A stretch of 64,000 nucleotides of DNA from Chthonomonas sp. UBA2362 (GCA_002344135.1 DDTO01000009.1:1-64000), one strand, 5' to 3'; shown: positions 8,348 to 17,753, counted from the stretch's first letter. Numbers and translations: made by a program. Notes: generated by a model from the letters alone, not told the origin.

Positions 8348-9309
8348 TTGCTCTCCTCCTTCTTGCGCGCGGCATCTTCGCGCGCTCGCTTGGGGTCGTC
8401 CTCGCTGATCGTCTCGACGAAAAGGTCCTCTAGGCGTTTGCGGCGGGGAATCACGCTGGCGACCTGCCCGTTCTTGTCGCGGATTGCATCGAGGATCGGG
8501 TTGATGTCGATCTCGTCGGGAACGTCCAGGATCAGCCGCCCGTGGCTGAACGACACGATCGCGCTCGGCAGCGTGTCGCGGAAAGAGTGCGCAAACGGCT
8601 CTTCGAGCCCGTTGGCGGTGATCTCGATCCGCCCGCCTTTGAGGAGCTCGTCCAGCGGGCCCTGAGCGGCGATGCGGCCTTTGTTGATGATCGCCACGCG
8701 ATCGCAGATGCGCTCGACGTCGCTCAGCTCGTGGCTCGAGATGAAGCAGGTCTTGCCCTCTTCGCGGAACTGAAGAATGAGGTCCCGAATCTCGATGTGG
8801 GCTATGGGGTCGAGGCCGCCGGTCGGCTCGTCGAGGAAGAGGAGCTTCGGGTCGTTGAGCAGGCTTTGCGCGAGCCCGATACGCTGCTGCATGCCCTTGG
8901 AGTACTGCGAGATCGTCTTGGTCGCGTCGCTCGCGAGGTTGACCTTCTCCAACAGCCGCTGGCACTTCTCGTCGTCCTTGATCCCGAAGAGCGAGGCGTA
9001 GAACCGCAGGATCTCCATGCCGGTCATGTGCTCGTAGTAGTAGGGCTTCTCCGGAAGGTAGCTGATCAGCCGGTGGACGTCCATATCGCCGATCTCCTTG
9101 CCGAGGACGAAGCCCTCGCCGGAAGTCGGGTAGATGATCCCCAGCAGCATCTTGATCGTCGTCGTCTTCCCGGCGCCGTTCGGCCCGAGGAAGCCGAAGA
9201 TTTCTCCCTCTTCCACATGGAGGTCGAGGTTATCGACGACGTCGACGCGCGCGCCTCCGCGGGTCTTGTAGGTCTTGGTGAGATTGATCGTTTCGATGGC
9301 AGCGGCCAA
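8344..9309 (-). CDS. ABC transporter ATP-binding protein
   Basis: The start is a TTG at 9307-9309 preceded at 6 bp by a perfect AGGAGG, which makes it the best supported start although the frame stays open far upstream. The 321-residue protein has Walker A 'GPNGAGKTTTIK', Q-loop 'ISYLPEKPYYYEHMT', a variant signature 'YSKGMQQRIGLA', Walker B 'LLFLDEPTGGLDP' and the His switch 'SSHELSD'. After the nucleotide-binding domain (to about residue 225) a C-terminal extension of about 95 residues resembles the regulatory tail of CcmA/drug-export type ATPases. It energises the downstream permease, with which it overlaps by 4 bp. Confidence 0.93.
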   Translation of the reverse strand: MAAAIETINLTKTYKTRGGARVDVVDNLDLHVEEGEIFGFLGPNGAGKTTTIKMLLGIIYPTSGEGFVLGKEIGDMDVHRLISYLPEKPYYYEHMTGMEILRFYASLFGIKDDEKCQRLLEKVNLASDATKTISQYSKGMQQRIGLAQSLLNDPKLLFLDEPTGGLDPIAHIEIRDLILQFREEGKTCFISSHELSDVERICDRVAIINKGRIAAQGPLDELLKGGRIEITANGLEEPFAHSFRDTLPSAIVSFSHGRLILDVPDEIDINPILDAIRDKNGQVASVIPRRKRLEDLFVETISEDDPKRAREDAARKKEESK

Positions 9310-9387
9310 CCGGAACCTCCTGTTTGTACGGGCGCGAGTATACCGCCGGGGTTCCGCATCCCGAAGGCGGCCATAATCGGCACGCCC

Positions 9388-10980
9388 GTGTCCAATCCCA
9401 AGCTCCCGAACGTCGCCGCGGCTGGCGCGATCATGATGGTCGGCCTCTTCCTCAGCCGCGTACTGGGGCAAGTGCGAGACACGATCATGGCCGCAAAGTT
9501 CGGCCTCGGGCCCGCCACCGACGCGTACGTCCTCGCCTTTCAGATCCCCGACCTTCTCTTCTTCCTCATCGCCGGGGGAGCCCTCAGCAGCGCCTTCATC
9601 CCCGTCTTCAGCGAGTATCTTCATACCGACCGCGAGGACGAGGCGTGGCACGTTTTCAGCGTCGTCACGACGGCGATGACCCTGATCATCGGCCTCTTCG
9701 TGATCGTCGCCACGATCTTCGCGGTGCCGCTCACCGAGGCCGTCGCAGGGGGCAAGTCCCCCGACCTCATCCCCCTCATCGCGCAGATGAGCCGAATCCT
9801 CTTGCCGGCCCAGCTCGCCTTCTTCCTCGGCGGCCTCATGTTCGGCACTCTCTACGCCCGCCAGCGTTTCGTGGCTCCTGGCCTTGGGCCGAACGTCTAC
9901 AACCTCGGCATCATCTTCGGCGCGCTCGTCCTGTCGTCTTTCGTCCAGCCCCCGATCGTCGGGATGGCCTGGGGAGCGGTGGTCGGCGCGTTCGTGGGGA
10001 ACCTGCTGATCCCGCTGTACGTCATGCGCCGCCTCGGTTCGCGCTTCACCCCCAGCCTCGACCTGCGGCACCCGGGCGTCAAGAAGGTCTTCCGCCTCAT
10101 GCTTCCCGTCGTGCTCGGCCTCTCGCTGCCCGGCGTCTACGGAATCATCATGCGCGCCTTCGGCTCGTACTTCACCGACGGCGTCAACACCGCGCTCGAC
10201 TATTCCAACAAGCTCATGCAGGCTCCGCTCGGAGTCTTCGGGCAGTCGTTCGCCATCGCGGTCTTCCCGGCCCTGGCCCAGTTCTTCGCCCAGAACCGGA
10301 TGGACCTCTACCGAGATCAGCTCGTCCGCACGATGCGGACCGTCGTCTATATCACCCTCCCCATCAGCGCCGTCATGTTCGTCCTCGCCTCCGACGTCGT
10401 AACGCTGCTCTTCCAGTACGGGAAGTTCTCCGCCGCCGACACCGAGGCGGTCGCGCCCAGTCTCCAGATGTTCGCCCTCGGCATCGCCGCATGGTGCCTT
10501 CAGCCGGTCCTCATGAGGGCGTTCTTCGCGGTCCAGACCACCTTCAAGCCCATCCTTCTGGGCACCCTCGTCACCGCCCTTTTCTTCGGCCTCGCGTGGT
10601 TCCTGCGAGAGACCCCGCTCGGCTATCTGGGCCTCCCGCTGGCCAGTTCGATCGCCGCCGTCGTTCTCGCGGGGCTCCTCCTCGTCGCGATCCACCGCCA
10701 CGTGGGCGAGCTCGACCTCCGCGGGTTCGGGGTGACGGTGCTCAAGGCTCTCCTCGCGACCGCGGTCATGGCGGGCCTGATGTGGGCGGGCGACCAGGTC
10801 CTCCCCCAGGGCGAGGGGTATCGCCGCAATCTCTGGGCGCTCGGACGCCTCGCTCTCCTGGGCCTGGGCTCGGCATGGGTCTACTACGGTCTCACGCGCC
10901 TCCTCAAGATGCCCGAGACCGACACCGTGAACCGCGCCTTGGCCCGCCTCGACCGCCGCAAGGGGATGGGCGGGCCCTAG
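9388..10980 (+). CDS. murJ: Lipid II flippase MurJ
   Basis: MurJ flips the peptidoglycan precursor lipid II across the cytoplasmic membrane. From the GTG at 9388 the protein is 530 residues with roughly 14 hydrophobic helices. Landmarks include 'LFLSRVLGQVRDTIMAAKFG' near the N-terminus, 'ALSSAFIPVFSEYL', and 'SNKLMQAPLGVFGQSFAIAV', all standard for MurJ (MVF). The last 60 residues are amphipathic, also typical. The gene is divergent from the ABC ATPase, with 78 bp between start codons. A longer reading frame upstream is antisense to the ATPase gene and has no supporting family similarity. The downstream 250 bp hold a periodic repeat, described separately. Confidence 0.93.
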   Translation: MSNPKLPNVAAAGAIMMVGLFLSRVLGQVRDTIMAAKFGLGPATDAYVLAFQIPDLLFFLIAGGALSSAFIPVFSEYLHTDREDEAWHVFSVVTTAMTLIIGLFVIVATIFAVPLTEAVAGGKSPDLIPLIAQMSRILLPAQLAFFLGGLMFGTLYARQRFVAPGLGPNVYNLGIIFGALVLSSFVQPPIVGMAWGAVVGAFVGNLLIPLYVMRRLGSRFTPSLDLRHPGVKKVFRLMLPVVLGLSLPGVYGIIMRAFGSYFTDGVNTALDYSNKLMQAPLGVFGQSFAIAVFPALAQFFAQNRMDLYRDQLVRTMRTVVYITLPISAVMFVLASDVVTLLFQYGKFSAADTEAVAPSLQMFALGIAAWCLQPVLMRAFFAVQTTFKPILLGTLVTALFFGLAWFLRETPLGYLGLPLASSIAAVVLAGLLLVAIHRHVGELDLRGFGVTVLKALLATAVMAGLMWAGDQVLPQGEGYRRNLWALGRLALLGLGSAWVYYGLTRLLKMPETDTVNRALARLDRRKGMGGP

Positions 10981-11035
10981 GCTCGCCGCTCCGTTCGCTT
11001 GGCGAGAAGAGGGCGGCCCGGGGGAGGGAGCCTGT

Positions 11036-11189
11036 CCGCCATGGGCGAGCCCTTCCCCCCTCTGGCAAGGCCTTTCTCGCCGGTGGCAGGTTCGATTTCG
11101 TGCGTGGTAGAGAGATTCTCGCACGTGGCACATAGTCCCCCGCGTGTGGGAGAAAATCCCCCGCGTGTGGGAGAGTCCCCCGCGTGTGG
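11036..11189. repeat. 21-bp-period tandem repeat between murJ and purB
   Basis: A short core resembling CGCGTGTGG recurs at 11036, 11057, 11078, 11099, 11120, 11141 and 11162 (exactly 21 bp apart each time) and once more at 11181 (19 bp). The last three copies, which include TCCCCCGCGTGTGGGAGA, are nearly identical, while the earlier ones decay towards murJ. The region between the murJ stop (10980) and the purB stop (11234) has no convincing gene. A minus-strand reading frame here translates to a heptad pattern with 'PTRGG', but it is low-complexity and lacks other coding signs. Confidence 0.85.
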
Positions 11190-11233
11190 CGGGGCGGCTC
11201 TTTGGAGTGCGCGGGCTCGACCGCGCTTTACGA

Positions 11234-12526
11234 TCACGAGATCCCCGCCTCTCGAAGCGAATGTTCGGCGTGGCGGAGGTGGTGCTCCAGACTAAAAATC
11301 TCGTCGATCTCGGCGGCCGTTAGGCGGGCGGCGACCTCGGGATCTTCCGCGACCGTGGTGCGAAAATCCGCGCCCTCCCATGCCGCGGCAGCGCTGCGCT
11401 GGGCCACCCTGTAGGCGTCCTCTCGCGAGAGGCCCTTGCCGATGAGGGCGATCATGACGTGCTCGCTGAAGACGAGGTCGCCCATGCGGCGGAGGTTCGT
11501 CTTCATCGCCTCCGGATAGACCTCCAGGCCCTCCAGAATCGTCCGCACTCGGTGGAGCATGAAGTCGGCGAGATGGCACGAGTCGGGGAAGACGATGCGC
11601 TCCAGGGAGGAGTTGGTGAGATCGCGCTCGTGCCAGGTCGCGACGCTCTCGAGCATGGCGTGGGCGTTGGCGCGGAGCAGACGGGCGAGGCCGCAGACGG
11701 TCTCGCTGTTCCAGGGGTTGCGCTTGTGGGGCATCGCGCTGGATCCGGTTTGCCCGGCGGCGAACGCCTCCTGCACCTCGAGGATTTCCGTGCGCTGGAG
11801 GTTGCGCAGTTCGGTGGCGATGCGCTCGAGCCCGGCGCCGAGGAGGGCGAGCGCGTTCATGAAGGCGGCATGGCGATCCCGGTTGACGATCTGCGTGCTC
11901 GCCTCGTCGGGGCGCAGGCCGAGCAATTCGCAGACCCTGGCCTCGAGCTGCGGCGAGGCGACGGCGTGGATGCCCACCGCGCCGCTGACCTTGCCGACCG
12001 CGACGTCACGCTGGATTTCCTGCAAGCGTGACGCGTTCCGGCGGAGTTCGGCGTGCCAGTTGGCGACCTTGAAGCCGAAGGTGATCGGCTCGGCGTGGAT
12101 GCCGTGGGTGCGCCCGATCATGGGGGTGGCGGCATGCTCTCGGGCAAGGCGCTCGGTCTCCCGCATAAGGCCGGCCACGGATTCGAGCAACACCTGGCAC
12201 GAGTCCCGCAGCATCATGCCGAGCGCGGTATCGATGATGTCGTAACTCGTGACGCCGAGGTGGACGAATCGCCCCTCGGGCCCGACCTCTTCGGCGACGT
12301 TGCGGACGAAGGCCATGAGGTCGTGCCGCGTCTCCCGCTCGATCTCGTCGCAGCGTGCGAGGTCGAATCGGGCGCGGCTTTCGATGATCTCGAGGGCGTC
12401 CTGCGGGATGGACCCCTCCTCCGCATGCGCCCGACAAACGGCGATCTCGACCTCTAACCAGCGCTCGTACTTGGCTTGGCGCGACCAGATCGCATGCATG
12501 GCGGGGGTCGTATAGCGCTCGATCAT
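11234..12526 (-). CDS. purB: Adenylosuccinate lyase
   Basis: PurB catalyses two steps of purine synthesis: SAICAR to AICAR and adenylosuccinate to AMP, releasing fumarate. The 430-residue protein opens with 'IERYTTPAMHAIWSRQAKYE', the conserved N-terminus, has 'HLGVTSYDIIDTALGMML', the catalytic-histidine region 'GRTHGIHAEPITFGFK', and the fumarate-lyase signature 'GSSAMPHKRNPWNSE' near residue 255-270. Length matches the shorter bacterial form. It stands alone among genes of other function, with the next gene (hppA) divergent at 181 bp. Confidence 0.96.
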   Translation of the reverse strand: MIERYTTPAMHAIWSRQAKYERWLEVEIAVCRAHAEEGSIPQDALEIIESRARFDLARCDEIERETRHDLMAFVRNVAEEVGPEGRFVHLGVTSYDIIDTALGMMLRDSCQVLLESVAGLMRETERLAREHAATPMIGRTHGIHAEPITFGFKVANWHAELRRNASRLQEIQRDVAVGKVSGAVGIHAVASPQLEARVCELLGLRPDEASTQIVNRDRHAAFMNALALLGAGLERIATELRNLQRTEILEVQEAFAAGQTGSSAMPHKRNPWNSETVCGLARLLRANAHAMLESVATWHERDLTNSSLERIVFPDSCHLADFMLHRVRTILEGLEVYPEAMKTNLRRMGDLVFSEHVMIALIGKGLSREDAYRVAQRSAAAAWEGADFRTTVAEDPEVAARLTAAEIDEIFSLEHHLRHAEHSLREAGIS

Positions 12527-12707
12527 GGGCGGAGACGAGGGTACCCGAGGGCGGGGAACTCGGCGGCCAGGCCGATCCGGTGAGGGAAGGTTGCGCTACC
12601 AATTATGCGGCGGCCAGCGGGTATCTTAGGCCCAAGCGCGGAATCGAGGTGCGTCGGCGCGCGCCTCGGCATGGAAGCGCACTCTGTCTTTGGGGGTTCG
12701 TTGAACT

Positions 12708-15700
12708 ATGTCTAGGATGGGAGAATCGGCGCGCGGATTCGCGCCGTTCAAGAGCCTGAAGTTCGTCCTTGCGCTGCTGGCCCTTCTGATTCCGGGCCTT
12801 GCGTTTGCGGGGGAAGGAGACATCCAGTTGGTGTTCTCCGACACCGACCGCTACTACTTATTCGCCTCGCTCGGTTTCGGCGTGATCGCGGTGATTTTCG
12901 CGTGGGTATTCGCGCGGAAGGTCACGGCCGCCTCGCCCGGCGACGAGAAGATGCAGGAGGTCGGCGCCGCGATCAAGGACGGCGCCCTCGCCTACCTCCG
13001 GCAGCAGTTCCGCATGATGCTGCCGTTCGTGTTGATCCTCGGCGCGGGCCTGTGGGCAATGAACCGCGCCTCGTTCGGCGACATGGTCGGCATCTACATG
13101 GGCGTCTGTTTCCTCGGCGGCGTGCTGGCCTCCTACATCGCGGGCTATAGCGGCATGGTGATGGCGGTCAAGGCCAACATGCGCACGGCGGCCGCCGCGC
13201 TGACCAGCTACAAGAAGTCGCTGGAAGTGGCGTTCCAAAGCGGCGCCGTCGCCGGCCTCGTGACAGTCGGCATGGGCCTCATCGGGGCCTCGCTCATTTT
13301 CTTCCTGGGCGGTAAGGACGCCATGAAGCTTCTGGTCGGCTTCGGCTTCGGCGGATCGCTCGCCGCGCTCTTCATGCGCGTCGGAGGCGGTATCTACACC
13401 AAGGCCGCCGACGTCGGAGCCGACCTCGTCGGCAAGGTCGAGGCCGGGATCCCCGAAGACGATCCGCGCAACCCGGCGACGATCGCCGACAACGTCGGCG
13501 ATAACGTCGGCGACTGCGCGGGAATGGCCGCCGACATCTTCGAGTCCTACGAAGTCACTCTCGTGGCCGCCATCATTCTCGGCGCCGCCACCGCTTCGAT
13601 CTTCGACCAGCCCACTTGGATGCGGCTGATCCTCTTCGCGCTCATGGCCCGAGGTGTCGGCATCCTGGCCTCCATCATCGGCATCTTCAGTGTGCGGGGA
13701 AGCGACGACATCGACAAGGATCCCCTCATGGCGATCCGCAAGGGCTTCTACGGCTCGGCAACGGTCGCCGCGATCGGAACCGTCGCGCTCGCCTACTTCA
13801 TGATGGGTGGCACCAAGGACCCCATCACGACCGCCCAACTCAGCGATGTCGCCTTGCTCCAGCGCCAGGAAATCCAGACCATCAAGGAGATCCAGAGCGA
13901 TATCGCCAAGGAAAAGAAGATCGCCAAGTACGAGGTCAGCGCCGACGACGTGATGAACGACCCGCGCGCGAAGGCCATGAACCTCACCGGCGACGAGGGC
14001 AAGAATCGCGTCCAGGGCATGCTGTCCTTCAGCATGGATCAGCTGCCTACGGTCAAGGACTTCACCGGCTTCAGCAAGGTGGACCTCAAGAGCCCGCCGG
14101 ATAAGGTGAAAAGCCTCACCACGAACACCGCCCCGCCAGATACGCCGAACCCGACGGCTCCGCCGCCCACAGGCTACACCACCTTTGTCGACCGGTACAA
14201 GGACCGCGAGATCGTGGTCTACGACCTGAAGGTCACCACGAGTCAGTCCCCGCCGCCGACGGAAGCGGGACAGCCAACGCCGCCGCCCGTCGAAAGGACC
14301 ATCGACATCAGCCTCGGGCCGATCGACAAGAAGCAGGCAGACAACCTCATCGCCCAAGCGAAGACCGCGGGCACAAAGGTGGACGTCGTCAAGACGATCC
14401 CGACCGCCTTCTTCGTCAACAGCGAAGGCAAGATCGCCCTCGGCGTTCTCGGCAAGCCGGCCAACTCGCAGCTTCAGGGCCCGCGCGACATGCAGTTCTA
14501 CACCGAATCGGTCGAGACTCTCAAGAAGCTCGACGAGGCGCGAAAGACCGATCCGGCCAAGCCCTTCCCGACTGCCACGCCGGTGGAGATCGCGATGGTG
14601 ACCAGTCACCCGGTCCAGTGGTGGCGGTTCATGCTCTGCATCCTCTTCGGCATCCTCATGGCGTTCGCCTTCGAATGGCTGACCGATTACTATGTCTCGA
14701 CCCATAAGAAGCCGGTCAAGGAGGTCGCCGACGTCGCGACCGCGGGCCCGGCGCCGATGATCATCCAGGGATTTGCCTATGCCCAGGAATCGAGCGTCTT
14801 CAGCATTTTCGCGATCGTGATATCGCTGATCACGCCACTCTTCATCTTCCCGCCGACCGAATACGGAGGCTACATCCTCAGCTTCTATGGCATCGCGCTC
14901 GTCGGCCTGGGCCTACTCACCACGACCGGTTTCATCCTTGCGATGGACACCTTCGGCCCGATATCCGACAATGCCCAAGGCGTCTTCGAGATGTCCGGCG
15001 CGGGACATGGCAACGAGTACGGGTCGAAAGCCGTCCAGCGCCTCGACGCCGCCGGCAACACTACGAAGGCCCTCACGAAGGGTTTCGCGATCGCCACCGC
15101 CGTCGTGGCCGCCGTCGCGCTCTTCCACACCTACGTCGAAGAGGGCAAGCTGACTGCGGCCGGCCTCAGTATCGACATTCCCGAGATATTCCTCGGGCTG
15201 CTCATCGGTGGAGCGGCCCCGTACTTGTTCTCGGCCTTCTCGATCAACGCGGTCGGGCGTGCATCCTTCCAACTGATCGGAGAGGTGCGGCGTCAGTTCG
15301 CTGCCGATCCGGGAATCATGGCCGGTACGAGCAAGCCGGATTACGGTCGGTGCGTCGCCATCGTGACGAAGGCTGCCCAGAAGGAACTTTTGGGGCCGGG
15401 AATCCTCGCGATCGCGCTTCCCGTCTTCGTCGCGTTCGGCTTCGGCATTGCCTCGGCTCTGAACGGCTCCTACACGACGATCGGAGATTCCCAGTACAAC
15501 CTCGTCGGCGCGCAGGCGCTCGGCGGCTTCTTGGCCGGTGCGATCTTGAGCGGCCAGCTAATGGCCGTTTTGCTGGCCAACTCGGGCGGCATGTGGGACA
15601 ACGCGAAGAAGCTCATCGAGGACGGCCTTCATGGTGGCAAGGGCACCGAAGCCCATCGGGCCGGCGTCGTCTGTGACACGGTCGGCGATCCGTTCAAGGA

Positions 15701-16043
15701 CACCGCGGGCCCCGCGATGAACCCGCTGATCAAGGTCATGAACCTCGTCGCGTTGCTCCTCGCCCCTGTGGTCATCATGCCGCACCCGGCGTGGCTGCTC
15801 ATCACGATCACGTCTGCGTCGTTCCTCGCGCTCGCCATTGCCTTCTGGATGTCCAAGCGAGGCTCGCTCTCGAGCGAACTCACCGCAATGACCGCCGCCT
15901 CGGCAGCCGCAGTCGCGGGCTCTGTCCCCTCTAAGCGCCTCCCCGAGCCCGAGCCGACACTTCCGCCGACCGGCCCTGCCGGACCCGTGGAGGACGTCGA
16001 GGTCATGGAAGTGGTCGAGGTCGAGGAAGAGCCGAAGGACTAA
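12708..16043 (+). CDS. hppA: Membrane-bound proton-translocating pyrophosphatase with large insertion
   Basis: M-PPases hydrolyse pyrophosphate to pump cations. This protein has 1,111 residues, far above the usual 670-800. A signal-like hydrophobic start (residues 1-34) is followed by the catalytic stretch 'DNVGDNVGDCAGMAADIFES' near residues 263-282, preceded by 'KAADVGADLVGKVEAGIPED', and near the end by 'CDTVGDPFKDTAGPAMNPL'. The segment 'GNTTKALTKGFA' (about residue 782) has Lys and Thr where K+-dependent enzymes have Ala and Gly, so a K+-independent proton pump is predicted. Residues about 367-630 are a hydrophilic, Pro/Lys/Thr-rich insertion between two membrane helices. The C-terminus adds an acidic Pro/Glu/Val tail of about 50 residues. 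Confidence 0.93.
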   Translation: MSRMGESARGFAPFKSLKFVLALLALLIPGLAFAGEGDIQLVFSDTDRYYLFASLGFGVIAVIFAWVFARKVTAASPGDEKMQEVGAAIKDGALAYLRQQFRMMLPFVLILGAGLWAMNRASFGDMVGIYMGVCFLGGVLASYIAGYSGMVMAVKANMRTAAAALTSYKKSLEVAFQSGAVAGLVTVGMGLIGASLIFFLGGKDAMKLLVGFGFGGSLAALFMRVGGGIYTKAADVGADLVGKVEAGIPEDDPRNPATIADNVGDNVGDCAGMAADIFESYEVTLVAAIILGAATASIFDQPTWMRLILFALMARGVGILASIIGIFSVRGSDDIDKDPLMAIRKGFYGSATVAAIGTVALAYFMMGGTKDPITTAQLSDVALLQRQEIQTIKEIQSDIAKEKKIAKYEVSADDVMNDPRAKAMNLTGDEGKNRVQGMLSFSMDQLPTVKDFTGFSKVDLKSPPDKVKSLTTNTAPPDTPNPTAPPPTGYTTFVDRYKDREIVVYDLKVTTSQSPPPTEAGQPTPPPVERTIDISLGPIDKKQADNLIAQAKTAGTKVDVVKTIPTAFFVNSEGKIALGVLGKPANSQLQGPRDMQFYTESVETLKKLDEARKTDPAKPFPTATPVEIAMVTSHPVQWWRFMLCILFGILMAFAFEWLTDYYVSTHKKPVKEVADVATAGPAPMIIQGFAYAQESSVFSIFAIVISLITPLFIFPPTEYGGYILSFYGIALVGLGLLTTTGFILAMDTFGPISDNAQGVFEMSGAGHGNEYGSKAVQRLDAAGNTTKALTKGFAIATAVVAAVALFHTYVEEGKLTAAGLSIDIPEIFLGLLIGGAAPYLFSAFSINAVGRASFQLIGEVRRQFAADPGIMAGTSKPDYGRCVAIVTKAAQKELLGPGILAIALPVFVAFGFGIASALNGSYTTIGDSQYNLVGAQALGGFLAGAILSGQLMAVLLANSGGMWDNAKKLIEDGLHGGKGTEAHRAGVVCDTVGDPFKDTAGPAMNPLIKVMNLVALLLAPVVIMPHPAWLLITITSASFLALAIAFWMSKRGSLSSELTAMTAASAAAVAGSVPSKRLPEPEPTLPPTGPAGPVEDVEVMEVVEVEEEPKD

Positions 16044-16057
16044 GCCCGTGCGGGCAA

Positions 16058-16086
16058 GGGGGAATCGCCGTCGCGGCGATTCCCCC
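16058..16086 (+). terminator. 12-bp perfect hairpin between hppA and yajQ
   Basis: GGGGGAATCGCC (16058-16069) pairs perfectly with GGCGATTCCCCC (16075-16086) around a GTCGC loop. No T-run follows. It begins 15 bp after the hppA stop and ends 19 bp before the yajQ start, so it may terminate hppA mRNA, protect its 3' end, or attenuate readthrough into yajQ. Confidence 0.6.
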
Positions 16087-16105
16087 GGCCCGGAAACGCA
16101 ACACC

Positions 16106-16600
16106 ATGGCCGCCACCGACTTTTCGTTCGATATCGTCTGCCGAGTCGACATGCAGGAGGTCCGCAACGCCATCGACCAAGCCCAACGGGAGATGAGCAA
16201 CCGCTACGACTTCAAGGGCTCGAAGTGCGAGATCGAGTTCGAAAAGTCGGATATTACGCTCCATGCCGACGATGACTTCAAGCTTCAGCAGGTCAAGGAC
16301 ATCCTCGAGAGCAAGCTGATCCGGCGCGGCATCGATATTCGGCTCATCGACTACGGGAAGGTCGAGCCGGCCACCGGGCTCTCGGTTCGCCAAAAGGTCA
16401 TCCTCAAGCAGGGAATCGAACAGGACAAGGCCAAGGCCCTCATCAAGCAGATCAAGGACTCTGGCATCAAGGTTCAGGCGCAGATACAGGGGGACGAGGT
16501 TCGCGTTAGCGGCAAGAACAAGGACGACCTCCAGAAGTGCATCCAGTTCGTCAAGGGCCTCGATCTGGCGATGCCTGTCGACTTCGTCAACTATCGCTAA
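16106..16600 (+). CDS. yajQ: YajQ family cyclic-di-GMP-binding protein
   Basis: A 164-residue two-domain protein of the YajQ (UPF0234) family. It shows the universal opening 'FSFDIVCRVDMQEVRNAID', 'SNRYDFKGSKCEIEF' and the second-domain pattern 'LSVRQKVILKQGIEQDKAK' with 'IKDSGIKVQAQIQGDEVRV' and the ending 'MPVDFVNYR'. YajQ proteins bind nucleotides or RNA, and some members are cyclic-di-GMP effectors; that role is known only for certain species and is not demonstrated here. It follows hppA after a strong hairpin and may have its own promoter. Confidence 0.93.
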   Translation: MAATDFSFDIVCRVDMQEVRNAIDQAQREMSNRYDFKGSKCEIEFEKSDITLHADDDFKLQQVKDILESKLIRRGIDIRLIDYGKVEPATGLSVRQKVILKQGIEQDKAKALIKQIKDSGIKVQAQIQGDEVRVSGKNKDDLQKCIQFVKGLDLAMPVDFVNYR

Positions 16601-16627
16601 GTCGTTACCGCCCTCTTCGGGGATCGC

Positions 16628-17623
16628 CTACCCCATCCGAAGGAACGGCATTTCCTGAACTTCGGCTTCGAACTCGATCGAGCCTCGCCGAATCCGCACG
16701 ATCTCGCCGCCGAATGCGACTTCGTTTCGGACCATCGCCGCGCCGATCCAGCCGAACTCGGGACTGAAGGACGCCCGGGTCACTCGACCGGCGTCGTCCC
16801 GGCTCAGGTGAGCCACCTGGTCTCCCGGCTCCATCCGCTCGTCGGCGAGCAAGCCGACCCAGGTTCGGTTCGTGTGGCCCCGGCTGTGAATTCGCATAAG
16901 GACTTCCTGGCCGGTGTAGCAGCCCTTGGTGTAGCTCACATTCGCGTTCACGAAGCTTTGTCCCAGCTCCGGTGGCAGGGTCTTTTCGTCCGTATCCGTG
17001 CCGAGGAGGGGGATGCCGGTTTCCAGGCTAGTGGCCAGGAAGGCTCCGTCAGCAACCGACGGGAACTGCTTCTTGAGTTTCCGAGTCGCCTTGGCTGCAT
17101 CGCCGCGCAGCAGGATGTCCCATCCGCCGTAGCCGGACCGGTTCGAACGGAGGAAGATGCCCTCGGCACCTTCGAGCGTCCCCGACCCTGCGTCGAGAGC
17201 CGGGAGGTTCGCCAGGGCCGCGAGTGACCGCGTTGCGCCTGGGCCTTGGACGCTAAGGATCGAGCCCTCGAAACGGGTCGCCTGGACGTCCTCAAGGATC
17301 ACCATCTTGGCCACTCGGTCAAGCAGCGCGTTCGCGCCTAGTTCATCGGCCACAACCACGAACCGCTCGTTCAGCCACCAGATCGTGCAGATCGCCTCGA
17401 GTTGTCCGGTCGGCTTACACAGGCAGAATCCGAGCGAACCACCGGGCTCCAACTTGCGCAGGTCGTTCGTGACCTGGCCCTGCAGCCATCCCTTTGCGTC
17501 CTCACCCGTGAGCACGATGGCTCGATGGGTCGAGAGGTCGACCAGGCCGCACTCCTCGCGCAGCAGCCTGTAGCCCTCCTCGAATCGCTCCGCGTCTTGA
17601 ACCGCCCCCAATGTTTCGCACAT
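16628..17623 (-). CDS. ygfZ: YgfZ/GcvT-like folate-binding iron-sulfur cluster protein
   Basis: With the ATG at 17623 the protein is 331 residues. It contains the family signature 'KGCYTGQE' (near residue 228), and the GcvT-like layout: an N-terminal domain with 'LVDLSTHRAIVLTGEDAKGW' and 'LQGQVTNDL', a central 'SVQGPGATRSLAALANLP', and a C-terminal barrel starting 'RTWVGLLADE'. YgfZ proteins use tetrahydrofolate to help maintain certain [4Fe-4S] enzymes. The glycine-cleavage T protein is the nearest alternative but lacks this signature. A GTG at about 17650 gives a slightly longer form. The frame stays open upstream but overlaps the divergent DUF2993-like gene region and has no conserved content there. 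Confidence 0.87.
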   Translation of the reverse strand: MCETLGAVQDAERFEEGYRLLREECGLVDLSTHRAIVLTGEDAKGWLQGQVTNDLRKLEPGGSLGFCLCKPTGQLEAICTIWWLNERFVVVADELGANALLDRVAKMVILEDVQATRFEGSILSVQGPGATRSLAALANLPALDAGSGTLEGAEGIFLRSNRSGYGGWDILLRGDAAKATRKLKKQFPSVADGAFLATSLETGIPLLGTDTDEKTLPPELGQSFVNANVSYTKGCYTGQEVLMRIHSRGHTNRTWVGLLADERMEPGDQVAHLSRDDAGRVTRASFSPEFGWIGAAMVRNEVAFGGEIVRIRRGSIEFEAEVQEMPFLRMG

Positions 17624-17753
17624 CTCGCTTCGCTCCTGGGCCCGTTCCACGAGGTCCAGACGCGCTAAGATGCGCCCTGGACCCTTCTGGTGCAAAATGG
17701 GCCATGGCTCCGTTGCCTGGTGGTTTCTACGATTGTGGCAGACGCGGTGTGCC

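Noticed and set aside
8542..9387. N-terminal extension of MurJ
   Set aside because: It is antisense to the ABC ATPase and has none of the MurJ pattern.
8344..11133. 929-residue protein containing the ABC ATPase
   Set aside because: Only the last third matches a family; the rest is antisense to murJ and low-complexity. A TTG with a perfect ribosome site marks the true start at 9309.
10977..11237. 86-residue heptad-repeat protein
   Set aside because: The frame follows only from the 21-bp DNA repeat; there is no ribosome site or other coding sign.
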